The notes beneath the pieces were generated by a model that saw only the letters and a program-made list of their open reading frames with translations, was not told where the DNA came from and made no database searches. 64,000 nucleotides of DNA from Lautropia sp. (GTDB lineage Bacteria; Pseudomonadota; Gammaproteobacteria; Burkholderiales; Burkholderiaceae_E), in the NCBI GenBank assembly GCA_030532895.1, contig JAUNKF010000003.1, positions 124,001-188,000 on the forward strand, written 5' to 3'. A program made the position numbers and the translations under genes. This document shows, piece after piece, positions 1 through 8,020 of the stretch. Position 1 is the first letter of the stretch. Each line of letters starts with the position of its first letter.

Positions 1-27
1 GGTATTGGCTTTTGAACAGAGATCACC

Positions 28-1215
28 ATGACAAACAAGGTGGATGTGGCGGTGGGCGTCGTGTTGCGCCCGGATGGGCAGGTGTTGCTGGGGCAGCGCC
101 TGTCGGGCAAGAGCTATTACGGCTGGTGGGAGTTTCCGGGCGGCAAATTCGAGGCCGGCGAAGATGCCGCCACGGCCGTGGCCCGCGAGTTGCGGGAAGA
201 AATCGGCATTCAGGTGAATGAATCCTGGCCTTGGGTTGTGCGCGAACATGTTTATGGGCACGCCCATGTCCGGCTGCATTTCCGTCGCATCGTGGGCTGG
301 ACGGGCGAGCCGCATTCGGCCGAGGGTCAGGCACTGGCCTGGCAGCCCGCCCACGCGGTGGAGGTCGGGCCATTGCTGCCCGCTTCTTTGGCGCCGATCC
401 GCTGGTTGGGCTTGCCCGGTGTCTATGCTGTCTCGAATGCCAGCGAGCTGGGCACAGATGTCTGGCTGGCCCATCTTGCAGCCTGGCTCAAGCCGTGGAA
501 AGAGGCGCGACGGAAGGCGTCTTCGTCATCCAATCAAGCGGGCTTCTGCGTCGAGGGACAAGAAGCGGCTGGTGGATCGGGTACCTCACCCTTGTTGCTG
601 CTCCGTGAGCCGGGCATGGACGAGGCTGCCTTTGCATCACTCTTCGAGGCTGTGATGGCGCAGGTACGTGGCACGGGCGTTCGCGTGCTGGTGAGCAGCC
701 GTCATCCGCATGGGTATGCGCAGCGAGCTTCGGATGAAACCGGTGGTGGCATCCACCTGACAGCCGATGACCTGAACGCCGTGGCCGAGGCGCATGCCAA
801 TCAGACGGTGTGGCCGCCCTCTTCGCTGGCCGCCGAAAAGGCTGGCGAACAGCAGGCGGTTGAAGACGCCACGGTGGCGCATCCTGCCCTGGCCGCCGAG
901 GCCGGTGTGGAAGTGCTGCCAGGCTGGCGGGTACGCTATCGTCTGGTGGGCGCTTCCTGCCACACTGTGGCCGATCTGCAACGGGCGGGCCTGGTGGAAG
1001 TGGATTTTGCGGTCTGCGGCCCGGTGCAGCCCACGCAGAGCCATCCCGGCGCATCCGTCACAGGCTGGGAAGGTTTCGCGGCCACCATCGCCCATACCCC
1101 CGTGCCCGCGTATGCGTTGGGTGGGCTGAAAGCGGCAGACCTGGACACCGCGCGTCGCGCCGGTGCCCAAGGGGTGGCGATGCAGCGGGGGGCGTGGGCG
1201 AACACTGTTGTTTAG
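28..1215 (+). CDS. Nudix hydrolase fused to thiamine-phosphate-synthase-like domain
   Basis: The first 130 residues form a Nudix (MutT-type) hydrolase that would clean oxidised or unwanted nucleoside diphosphate derivatives. The Nudix box is readable at residues 38-60 (GGKFEAGE followed by RELREEIG). The C-terminal half ends in a TIM-barrel segment resembling ThiE/TenI (YALGGLKAADLD near residue 362). The same fusion is common in Proteobacteria as a MutT/TMP-synthase hybrid, and the ThiE part often lacks proven activity. The ATG at 28 is the only good start and comes just after an A-rich GAACAGAG stretch. The gene points toward yacG, whose usual neighbour it is in Betaproteobacteria; about 20 kb of other DNA now lies between them. 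A copy of the interspersed repeat follows the stop directly. Confidence 0.9.
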   Translation: MTNKVDVAVGVVLRPDGQVLLGQRLSGKSYYGWWEFPGGKFEAGEDAATAVARELREEIGIQVNESWPWVVREHVYGHAHVRLHFRRIVGWTGEPHSAEGQALAWQPAHAVEVGPLLPASLAPIRWLGLPGVYAVSNASELGTDVWLAHLAAWLKPWKEARRKASSSSNQAGFCVEGQEAAGGSGTSPLLLLREPGMDEAAFASLFEAVMAQVRGTGVRVLVSSRHPHGYAQRASDETGGGIHLTADDLNAVAEAHANQTVWPPSSLAAEKAGEQQAVEDATVAHPALAAEAGVEVLPGWRVRYRLVGASCHTVADLQRAGLVEVDFAVCGPVQPTQSHPGASVTGWEGFAATIAHTPVPAYALGGLKAADLDTARRAGAQGVAMQRGAWANTVV

Positions 1216-1297
1216 CGCGCATCATGCACTGGTGCATCATCCCCGTGCAGTTTTGGGGACAGCCCTTCGGGAAAGCCCCTCTGGGCGCGCAGCACTG
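1216..1297. repeat. Interspersed palindromic repeat, divergent copy a
   Basis: This copy lies directly after the Nudix gene stop. It shares CATCATGCACTGG at its left and GAAAGCCCCTCTGGGCGCGCAG at its right with the family at 13.3, 21.4, 54.6 and 59.3 kb. The middle is longer and contains an extra repeat of the GCATCAT element. Confidence 0.5.
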
Positions 1298-1304
1298 GGT
1301 TACC

Positions 1305-1427
1305 AACCCCTTCAAACTGGAAAACACGCTACGAGTCATCGAGGCACTCGGAGGTGAGGTCTGCCTAAACCGGTTGCCCTCGGGCCATGCCGTTCACCCA
1401 CATGAGGGTCGTGACCGTGGCGCATGA
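1305..1427 (+). pseudogene. Possible HipB-like antitoxin C-terminal remnant
   Basis: The open frame here reads NPFKLENTLRVIEALGGEVC, which looks like the C-terminal dimerisation tail of a HipB-type Xre antitoxin. It overlaps the start of a HipA-like fragment in the usual hipBA order. The N-terminal helix-turn-helix is missing, because the frame upstream is occupied by the interspersed repeat. The assignment rests on position and a short match only. It could be chance coding. Confidence 0.3.
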
Positions 1428-1599
1428 ACTGGCTGTTTGGCTGTTTACCGATCGGGTCGGAACGCTGGCGTTGGTCAATGGACGACTGAGCTTCTGGTAT
1501 GAGCCTGAGTGGCTGTCACGCCAGGATGCTATCGCTTTGTCCGCCTCGCTGCCCCTTCAAGCTCAAGCGTTTGACGATCACGGGACGCGGCCTTTTTTG
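1402..1599 (+). pseudogene. hipA: HipA-like toxin kinase, 5' fragment
   Basis: Residues such as LAVWLFTDRVGTLALVNGRL and IALSASLPLQ match the N-terminal domain of HipA family serine/threonine kinases (toxin of hipBA modules). The frame is lost just after GTRPF, where HipA proteins normally continue FFAGLLPEG. That missing continuation is found at 12,804, about 11.2 kb downstream, so the gene is split by an insertion. The catalytic kinase core is absent from both pieces, so no toxin activity is expected. Confidence 0.75.
1592..1599. repeat. 8-bp direct repeat, left edge of hipA insertion
   Basis: CTTTTTTG occurs here at the break in hipA and again at 12,803-12,810 where hipA resumes. It could be a target-site duplication or a microhomology junction. 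Joining the two copies leaves hipA one base out of frame, so a small indel must also have occurred. Confidence 0.5.
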
Positions 1600-1716
1600 T
1601 TTCATGATGACGCCAGTCCGGTAGTTCGCTGGACTGCGACGTGGCTCGATACAGCAGGTTTATCAATAACTTACGCGCGTCCATCATATGCCGGTGCTTT
1701 CTGAAACTTGACCCGG

Positions 1717-1749
1717 TTCTCCCTCGCGCCGCTCCTATCTGGCTCTTGG
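1717..1749. repeat. Candidate left attachment site (attL-like)
   Basis: The core GCTCCTATCTGGCTCTTG just upstream of the integrase pseudogene resembles GCTCCTATGTGGCTCCTA at 12,678-12,695, in the same orientation, and both copies have TTCTC upstream. An imperfect direct repeat bracketing an integrase at one end and conjugation genes at the other is the usual plan of an integrative element. It was found by eye and is not tested. Confidence 0.35.
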
Positions 1750-1775
1750 AATCCAGGTCGTTCCAAGGAGTCATC

Positions 1776-2391
1776 ATGGCAAAGATCAAGCTCACCAAAA
1801 CCGCCGTAGAGTCGGCGCAACCCCAGGCGAAGGACATCGAACTAGGGGATACCGCCGCGCCCGGCTTCCTTTGCAAGTCATCGACCGGAACATCATCCCG
1901 CTGCTGGGCCGCAAGAAGGTGCATGACGTGAAGCGGCCCGACATTGCCGGGTTGATGGAAAAGCTGGCCTACAAGCCGACCGAGGCGAACAAGACCTCCG
2001 GCGTGCTGCGCAAGATATTCAACCTGGCCGAAGTGTGGGGCTTCCGCCCGGACGGCACGAATCCGTGCCGCCACATCCCGATGTACCCGCCGGGCAAAGA
2101 AACCCGTCTCATCGTGGACGAGGAAATGGTGCGGATCTTCCGCCAGTTGGAGAAGCTGGAGGCGGAAGGCCTGGAAAACTACGTCATCCCGCTTGTGATC
2201 CGGCTGCAATTCGAGTTCGCGGCACGGCGCTCTGAAATCTGCCCGCTGCATTGTAGCCGGCTCGACTTCGAGAACCGGCGCATGGTGTGGCCCGACAGCA
2301 AGATTGGCGGCATTTCCAAGCCCATGAGCGAGGAAGCCTATCGGCTGCTTTCGGCGGCACCGCGCCGGGACGGCTGCCCCTACGTCCTGCC
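1776..2391 (+). pseudogene. Tyrosine integrase (P4-type), degraded
   Basis: The start MAKIKLTKTAVESAQ, after an AAGGAG ribosome site, is the N-terminal arm-binding region of P4-family integrases. After about 31 codons the frame jumps by an internal deletion to a second frame (from 1871). This continues through the core-binding domain (DRNIIPLLGRKKVHDV) into the start of the catalytic domain, including FAARRSEICPLHCSRLDF with the first catalytic Arg. The sequence stops near 2,391, so the box II HxxR and the nucleophile Tyr are missing. It is a dead integrase marking the left edge of a former mobile island. Confidence 0.85.
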
Positions 2392-2652
2392 TATGGCGAG
2401 CAGTTCATCGAGCGGCTGGCAAGCGACCTGACCCAGCGGTTTGGACGTGGGTTCAGCCGCCAGAACTTGCAGCAGATGCGGTCATTCTTCTTGACCTGGT
2501 CAATTCGCCAGACGGTGTCTGGCGAATCTTCCTTGGCGCTATCACAAGGGCGATCCAGGCGGATCGGCGAGCTGGCGCAGGTCTTCACGCTGCCGTGGGC
2601 TGCCTATGTCCGGCTACTGTCGGTCAAGGATGCGCCTGCCCGCCGTTTCTGG
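2392..2652 (+). pseudogene. YhcG/DUF1016 nuclease-family N-terminal fragment
   Basis: The stretch YGEQFIERLASDL, FGRGFSRQNLQQMR and YVRLLSVKDAPARRF is typical of the DUF1016 N-terminal domain of YhcG-like PDDEXK proteins. It abuts the broken integrase without its own start and is cut at RFW, before the C-terminal nuclease domain. Its 3' end overlaps the tail of the ATPase gene on the other strand. It is a gene relic, probably joined to the integrase by deletion. Confidence 0.7.
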
Positions 2653-4590
2653 TGGCCAATCCTCGGGAACCAATGCCGGTGGCTTGGTCCACGGTTCCTC
2701 GACCAGCGCATCCTGGAACCACTGTTCGCGCAGGTTCGCATGCTCAGTGACGATCAGTTGGAAGCCTGGGACATCCTTCTGGGTGAACTTCAGCAACAAC
2801 TCGAATAACCGGCGCACCGCATCAAGATCGGCGTCCTTTTCCGTCTTCTGCACCGAGCCGTCGGCATCCTTGTAGATCTGCTCGGAGGGGAAGTAGACCT
2901 GGGTTGGTTGGTCGATCAGCAGGAAGCGTGGAATTGGACGGTTGTTCTGCGCCGCGAATAGGTGCAGAGCCAGTAGTGCCGACAGATGGTAAGCCAGATG
3001 GTTCTCGCCGCCGCCGGTCCGGCCCATGGGCACAGGACGCTCGGGTCGATCGAAGGTAATTGTCAACTGCGGCAGGTTGAGCCGTGCAGGGTAAGGACCG
3101 AATTCGGCGTTGAATTTTTGGATGTACCGCGACACCTGTGCGGAGATGTTACTGAGGGTCGAGGTCAGGCGTTCGTTGCTGTCGTCGGCGCCAATCTGTT
3201 CCTCAAGCTGCTTAACTTTGTTGTTTAGACGCCGATTCTCTGCTTCCAGTTTGGCAAGATCCTCATTCGCGAGGATCGTTTCCAGAAACAGGCTGATACG
3301 GCCGATGACGCGTGCGGCCGCGTTGTTACGGGAGCCCATCTGGGCGATGATTTCGTTGGCCGAGATCGCCGCGGATAGCTCCGCTTCCTTCTGCTTGATA
3401 TCGCCGGCGATCCCGTCTGCCTTGCGGGTCAGTTCGGCCAGGTAGGCTTCGAGCTTGGGGCGCTGGCCGGTGGCGATGCGCAACTCTTTGTCGAGTGATT
3501 CCAGTTCCTTGAGCAGGACGACGGCGACCGGGGACTCCAGCGCCAAGTTCCGCTCGCTGAACGGCCATTGCCATTCACCGCTGTCGGGGTTCTTCGGCAG
3601 CGCCTTGATCGAGGCCAGCCGGTCTATCTGTTCGGCGGCTTCGTTTTCGTAGCCGCCCGCCCGCTTGGCGAACTGTCGTGCCGCGTCGATCCGGGTCTGA
3701 GTATCACGGCGATCCTGACGCAACCGGGCCAGTTCATCTTCCAGAAGCGAAACCCGGCTGCCGTCGTCGTCTGGCACCGTTTCGGGCTTCCACGACAGCG
3801 ACAACCTCAATGCGTCGATGATCCCGTGGGCATTCGGGTTCTCCTCGGTATTGCCGATGACTCCGACCGTCTTTGCTTCCGAGTAGAGGCCGATAGCTTG
3901 TTCATTCGACGTGTCGACGGCGTCGCGTGCCTGCTCCAGCTTCTTGTTGCTGATCCTCAGATCACGCTGCGCCTTGCGCAGCTTGGATTCCAACGCGTAG
4001 CGATCGTGCGAGGAGACGCCGAGCAGGATTGGCAGCGTGTCGCGGATTGCCTGCGGTTGGAACTGCTCGTTCTGCCGATAGAAAAGTTGATCCTTGTTGG
4101 CAACCAGTCCCTGCTTCTGGAACAGGTAGTAGAACGTGTGCTTGACGTTCGCATCGTAGCTGTTGCGGCTGTGTTCAAGCGCGACCTCCGTGCGGTTCTC
4201 TGGAATGCCGAGCAGGCGCGACAGCAGTTCGACGATGCTGTCGTCGTCGGTGTTCACCACCAAATCTTTGAACTCGGGCGCCTGCAATTGAGTCCCCCTT
4301 CGCAGCATTGCCGTGCTGCAGCTGGCGCCTCCGCCGGGTGGGGTTGGCTTGGCGACCAGCACCTGTTCTCTCTCGAACTGATAGATTACGGCAAACCAGG
4401 CCACCTTGTCGCGGATGATGCCTTCGGGGACGTTGAACGAGGAGCGTCCCATGCAATATTCGATGATCTCGGAGAGCGCAGACTTTCCGGTGGAGGAGCG
4501 ACCGGTGATGACGTTGAGTCCGTCTACCTTGAACTGGAGGTCACGGCGCTGGCCGTCATGGCTGTAGATGTGGATGGATCTGATCTTCAT
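2614..4590 (-). CDS. ABC-3C system ATPase (DUF3732, SMC/ABC-like)
   Basis: This 658-residue protein is the ATPase of an ABC-three-component system. An N-terminal P-loop GRSSTGKS lies at residues 30-37. A long charged, coiled-coil-like middle (about 195-480) follows. Near residue 520 there is a signature-like GRTGGGENHLAYHLS and then a Walker B/D-loop RFLLIDQPTQVYFP. This split-ABC layout is seen in DUF3732 proteins, which resemble RecF/SMC ATPases. It is the last gene of a three-gene minus-strand operon and overlaps the middle component by ATGA (4587-4590). The last ten residues may derive from the neighbouring fragment, since the conserved tail ends near ALVPEDW. It likely senses or remodels nucleic acid and licenses the effector; that role is inferred from the family. 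Confidence 0.85.
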   Translation of the reverse strand: MKIRSIHIYSHDGQRRDLQFKVDGLNVITGRSSTGKSALSEIIEYCMGRSSFNVPEGIIRDKVAWFAVIYQFEREQVLVAKPTPPGGGASCSTAMLRRGTQLQAPEFKDLVVNTDDDSIVELLSRLLGIPENRTEVALEHSRNSYDANVKHTFYYLFQKQGLVANKDQLFYRQNEQFQPQAIRDTLPILLGVSSHDRYALESKLRKAQRDLRISNKKLEQARDAVDTSNEQAIGLYSEAKTVGVIGNTEENPNAHGIIDALRLSLSWKPETVPDDDGSRVSLLEDELARLRQDRRDTQTRIDAARQFAKRAGGYENEAAEQIDRLASIKALPKNPDSGEWQWPFSERNLALESPVAVVLLKELESLDKELRIATGQRPKLEAYLAELTRKADGIAGDIKQKEAELSAAISANEIIAQMGSRNNAAARVIGRISLFLETILANEDLAKLEAENRRLNNKVKQLEEQIGADDSNERLTSTLSNISAQVSRYIQKFNAEFGPYPARLNLPQLTITFDRPERPVPMGRTGGGENHLAYHLSALLALHLFAAQNNRPIPRFLLIDQPTQVYFPSEQIYKDADGSVQKTEKDADLDAVRRLFELLLKFTQKDVPGFQLIVTEHANLREQWFQDALVEEPWTKPPALVPEDWPPETAGRRILDRQ

Positions 4591-5075
4591 GGACGAATCC
4601 CGAAAGTCGTGTAAACGGTCGCTCGGTCGGCGATGCGTGCAAATTCCTTTCCGATGATGCGTGCCACTTTCTGGCAGGCAACGGTTTCGGCAGTTCCATC
4701 GACGCTCTTGCGGACCTTCTTGGGTACGGTCTGGATGCGACCGTCGTCCGTGACGGCGACGCAGCCCCTTTCCATCAGCAGGCCGAACCCCTCGAAGGCA
4801 TACGGCAGCATCTGCGTAACCCGGTCGGTGAAGCCCACCATGATTTGCTGGTTCCTCTCCGCGGTCTTGAGCAGGTAGCTGCGTGGACTGCTGGCAATCA
4901 CCTCGCGTGAATCCTTATGTAGGCACAGGGGCAGCACAAGCAGCGACAGTGAAAATGGCATGCCGCGAGCATCTACTTCCTCGTAGCCGTGCAGAGCGCG
5001 GAACAGAACCAGGCCGCAAAATGCAGGGTTGAACAGGTTCCGAATTTCAAAGGGGCGCAAATCCCATCGCTTCAC
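4587..5075 (-). CDS. ABC-3C system middle component
   Basis: This 162-residue protein starts MKRWDLRPFEIRNLFNPAFCG, which matches the pattern of the small middle component found between effector and ATPase in ABC-three-component systems. It has no catalytic motif that I can see. It probably bridges the effector and the ATPase. Both borders are ATGA overlaps (5072-5075 upstream, 4587-4590 downstream), so the three proteins are translated in a coupled way and probably in fixed ratio. Confidence 0.8.
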   Translation of the reverse strand: MKRWDLRPFEIRNLFNPAFCGLVLFRALHGYEEVDARGMPFSLSLLVLPLCLHKDSREVIASSPRSYLLKTAERNQQIMVGFTDRVTQMLPYAFEGFGLLMERGCVAVTDDGRIQTVPKKVRKSVDGTAETVACQKVARIIGKEFARIADRATVYTTFGIRP

Positions 5076-6295
5076 GAGGCCTCCCCTAGTACCTCGCCAA
5101 GGCGATCGAGGAATCTGGGGTGCCAGTAGACCTTGGGCTCGGGTGTCGCATCCGCCAGGATGTGGAAGCTGCCGCGAAGGACATAGGGCTCCGTCACCCG
5201 TGCACGAATGCGTAGGGATTCGATCTTCCCCGTCTCAAATTCCGCCCAGTTGTAGAGGGTTGCGCCGGCTTCGCGCAGTGCTTCTTCCGCGCTGTCGTCC
5301 TTCAGCTTCTCGAAAGCGACATCCTTGTAGCGACCCCACTCATCGGTGAGGCGATCTTCGTACTCTTCGACTTCTCCCAACACAAGCAGGTTCTCGCGCG
5401 CCCAGGCGGATCGTTGCTCAAACGCCCGGTAGTAATCCAGAATCGCGCTTCTGATCCGATTGGAGGAAATGCCGATCTCTCGAAGTTGCACCACGAACAG
5501 GCGCGGGTCGGCATCAGTGTCGATCTCGTCGGTGGGCACCTTTCCACGGAAGGTGATAGGCAGGTTGTCCGCCTTATATTCTTCGGCGAAGTTCGAGAGC
5601 TTGTCCGAGACTTCGTAGCCGAAGATCCCTTCCGACTTAGCGCCAGTCAACTGCTTGATCACTGCATCGGTCCACCAACCCTCCAGCCGCTCGAAGACGA
5701 ACTCACGATGCTCGCGTCGAATGCTTCGCATGTGCTTGTCCCTTATGAGCGCCGGGATGTCACTGATGCGTGGGCTACCATCGAGGATCAGGATGCGTTC
5801 GAGAAAATCTTGTTTTTCGGGTTCACTCAGCTCGTTGAAGGCTGTAGCGATCGGCGCGATGAGTTTTGATGTCGATCCGGCAAGTGCGGTATCGGCCAGT
5901 TCGGTCAGCGTTGTCGTATCGCAGGAGGCTGCGGGCTGATCGGGGAGGAAACGGGCAAGGAACGAGCCGGTCGATACCGTACCAGTCGTGAAGAGAAAGA
6001 ACCGCAGGTTCGATGCGGCGCGGCCATCCCGCTTGTACCGCGCCAGCCAGATGTTGACGGATTTCCAAAAATCCGTCGACAGGTCGGTCAACCTATCGCC
6101 AATCGCCTTGTGTTTGAGTGAAGCCAAAGACTTGCCGCCATCGCCGTCGACAAAGTCGAGGTCGTCGTCCTTTTCCAAGAAGATGGCAGTGTCTTCCGGC
6201 AACTGAAGCAGTTGTAGCAGCGCGAGACGTGCCTGGTAGATATATCCCAGACCCTGCTCGCCGGCTGAAAATTTATCGGTGGGCACCTCGGCCAT
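5072..6295 (-). CDS. ABC-3C system effector, nuclease-like
   Basis: This is the first gene of the operon. The ATG at 6295 is chosen because AAGGA precedes it and residues from MAEVPTDKFSAGEQGLGY fit the family; a longer frame to 6394 has no support. The N-terminal region, FLEKDDDLDFVDGD followed by ASLKHK, has the E...D...xK spacing of a PD-(D/E)xK dsDNA nuclease, as in DUF4297/Cap4-like effectors. The rest is alpha-helical and ends in a segment of the type (VLRGSFHILADATPEPKVYWHP) that caps ABC-3C effectors. The likely role is to cut DNA once the ATPase signals invasion. The genes appear intact although nearly every gene around them is broken. Confidence 0.75.
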   Translation of the reverse strand: MAEVPTDKFSAGEQGLGYIYQARLALLQLLQLPEDTAIFLEKDDDLDFVDGDGGKSLASLKHKAIGDRLTDLSTDFWKSVNIWLARYKRDGRAASNLRFFLFTTGTVSTGSFLARFLPDQPAASCDTTTLTELADTALAGSTSKLIAPIATAFNELSEPEKQDFLERILILDGSPRISDIPALIRDKHMRSIRREHREFVFERLEGWWTDAVIKQLTGAKSEGIFGYEVSDKLSNFAEEYKADNLPITFRGKVPTDEIDTDADPRLFVVQLREIGISSNRIRSAILDYYRAFEQRSAWARENLLVLGEVEEYEDRLTDEWGRYKDVAFEKLKDDSAEEALREAGATLYNWAEFETGKIESLRIRARVTEPYVLRGSFHILADATPEPKVYWHPRFLDRLGEVLGEAS

Positions 6296-6351
6296 GCCTA
6301 AGTCCTTATGATTCTTGGAGGGCGGGCACGACGATAAGGCAGGGGCATATA

Positions 6352-6369
6352 GCGCATCTTCTGATGCGC
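6352..6369. promoter_or_regulatory. Hairpin in ABC-3C leader
   Basis: GCGCATC TTCT GATGCGC forms a 7-bp stem with a 4-base loop in the untranslated leader of the effector gene, about 57 bases before its start. It may be an RNA hairpin or an operator. A longer partly paired pair, GGCAGGGG near 6338 and CCCCTGCC near 6414, encloses it. Confidence 0.4.
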
Positions 6370-6372
6370 CAT

Positions 6373-6444
6373 GTCTTAGGCTCTTGCCCCCCAAACCATG
6401 GCCGCAAACCCGCCCCCTGCCTATCCATTACTGGTAATAGTAAC
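6373..6444. repeat. 72-bp direct repeat, copy 1
   Basis: A 72-base stretch beginning GTCTTAGGCTCTTGCCC and ending GGTAATAGTAAC is repeated without a visible mismatch at 7690-7761, in the same orientation. This copy forms the upstream region of the ABC-3C operon. It contains the palindrome ATTAC TG GTAAT. The other copy interrupts an MFS gene, so the unit has moved. Confidence 0.85.
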
Positions 6445-6480
6445 AAATTGTCTTAACCGAGGAATCGATTCTGCATTTCG

Positions 6481-6962
6481 CCGCTGTGGGATCGCATCAT
6501 CGTGGTCAATCTCACCGGCGCGTTCAACGTTATCAAGCCCACTGCCGAGGTGATGGTTCGCCAAAAAGCTGGACGCATCATTACCATCAGCTCGATCGCC
6601 GCCATGCGCACGTCGCCTGATGGTCTGTCGTATGACGCGTCGAAAGCTGGCCTCGAGGGCATGACCCGACGTCTTGCCGTTGACCTCGGTGCATATGGCG
6701 ACACGGCCAATACAGTCGCTTCCGGCGTGATCAGCACCGATCTCCTGGCGACCTCGCTGAGCTCCTCGGCGACATGGTGCCGAGGGTCGCTGTACTCGAC
6801 AACGACGAAGCCAACGCGAAATTCCTCGATATGGTGGTGCCGGCGCGCCGCGGCGGTCAGCCCTCCGAAGTGGCCGCCACGATTCACTTCCTGGCCAGTA
6901 CCGGCGCGGCCTATATTAACGGTGAAGTGATCCACGTCGATGGCGGCTGGGTCGCCAGCTAA
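6481..6962 (+). pseudogene. Short-chain dehydrogenase/reductase remnant
   Basis: The sequence enters mid-gene at PLWDRIIVVNLTGAF, so the NAD-binding first half is missing. The Ser/Tyr/Lys catalytic region is readable (ITISSIAAMRTSPDGLSYDASKAGLEG). Near 6770 the frame shifts and continues to the typical C-terminus, INGEVIHVDGGWVAS. An SDR without its Rossmann glycine motif and with a frameshift cannot be functional. Confidence 0.85.
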
Positions 6963-7134
6963 CCAGTCAGGACGTCGCAAGCGCTGGAATGGATCCCGCA
7001 GGTACGCCGTCACGCTGATGTGGCGGCGGCCTGCGACGATCCAGCGTTTCCCTGGCGTCCGCTACTGCAAAGTGAAAAGTCACCATTCCATATCGAACAC
7101 ATCTTTCTCCAAATTTCCGACCTTGAGCGGTTTC

Positions 7135-7335
7135 AGCTCGGCGACCGGCGTTCCTTGGCTACAAGCCGGATTCAATTCCGTATTCCGCAGCATTCGTGTT
7201 GATACCGGCGAAGTCGGCCTTCACGCGGTGGTCGGAGGCGACGGCCCTCCGTTGTTGTTGATCTGCGGTTGGTCCCAGAACTGGTACGCCTGGAGCCGCA
7301 TGATGCTGCCTCTCAGTAAGCGTTTCAGCATTTCG
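7135..7335 (+). pseudogene. Alpha/beta hydrolase N-terminal fragment
   Basis: VDTGEVGLHAVVGGDGPPLL followed by CGWSQNWYAWSRMM resembles the N-terminal beta strands and oxyanion region of epoxide-hydrolase-like alpha/beta hydrolases. The similarity ends at about 7335 with no nucleophile elbow. The frame runs on into unrelated sequence. Confidence 0.5.
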
Positions 7336-7455
7336 TGTGTGATGACCAGGAAACGAACGAATTTATTTGGTACCACATGTTCAATCATTAGCGGCCATCT
7401 ATTCCGTCTAAAGCTACACGCTGGTGTACCTAGCACCCAATGGGTACACGGGGGA

Positions 7456-7978
7456 CGGGCCAGTCTTGTGATGTTTGTGTTCGGCGTGGGAGGCCTTGTC
7501 GGTGCTTACCTCGCGGGACGCGCGGTTGTCAACAGCGTTCGTTGGATTCTCTTGGCGGGGGTGATCCTTCTTGTGTTTTGCTTTTTATTGATGATGCTGG
7601 TGGACCATCCACCGATCGTGGCAATGGCCGTGATATGCCCTTTGTGGGGATCGATACAATTGGGCTTGGTGGTATCGACTCAGTTCCTGGTCTTAGGCTC
7701 TTGCCCCCCAAACCATGGCCGCAAACCCGCCCCCTGCCTATCCATTACTGGTAATAGTAACGACGACAGGCGGCAAGAGGGTTCCTCAGTTTGCCACCAG
7801 CCTTTTTGTATTGGCGGCAAATGTAGGTATCACTATCGGGGCGGCAGTGTCAGGTCTCTGGATCGTAAAGGCGGGCATACATGGCGGCATCTGGACTGGC
7901 TGGGCGTTTTGCGCAACGGCAGCTTTGGCGCTCGTCATTGGGGTGCCAGGCTTGAAGCGGGCCGGCCTGGTCAAGTGA
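7456..7978 (+). pseudogene. MFS transporter 3' half, interrupted by the 72-bp repeat
   Basis: Hydrophobic segments such as FVFGVGGLVGAYLAGRAVV and CPLWGSIQLGLVVSTQF are the late transmembrane helices of a DHA-type MFS exporter. At 7690 the 72-bp repeat interrupts the gene. After it, from about 7766 in another frame, the transporter resumes with PQFATSLFVLAANVGITIGA and runs to a normal end at 7978. The 5' half is missing. Confidence 0.75.
7690..7761. repeat. 72-bp direct repeat, copy 2 (inside MFS gene)
   Basis: This copy is identical over 72 bases to 6373-6444. MFS coding sequence flanks it on both sides, which makes it the clearest view of the unit's ends (GTCTTAGGC... to ...TAGTAAC). It encodes no protein. 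Confidence 0.85.
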
Positions 7979-8020
7979 CACAGTGGGTAAGCGCCTTCGT
8001 GCGGCAACTTGGAGAGGATC

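Noticed and set aside
1700-1760. tRNA gene as the integration target
   Set aside because: No cloverleaf could be drawn around either copy of the att-like repeat. Only the short repeat itself is supported.
3568-4614. 348-codon plus-strand open frame
   Set aside because: It is antisense to the DUF3732 ATPase, whose P-loop and overlaps are convincing.
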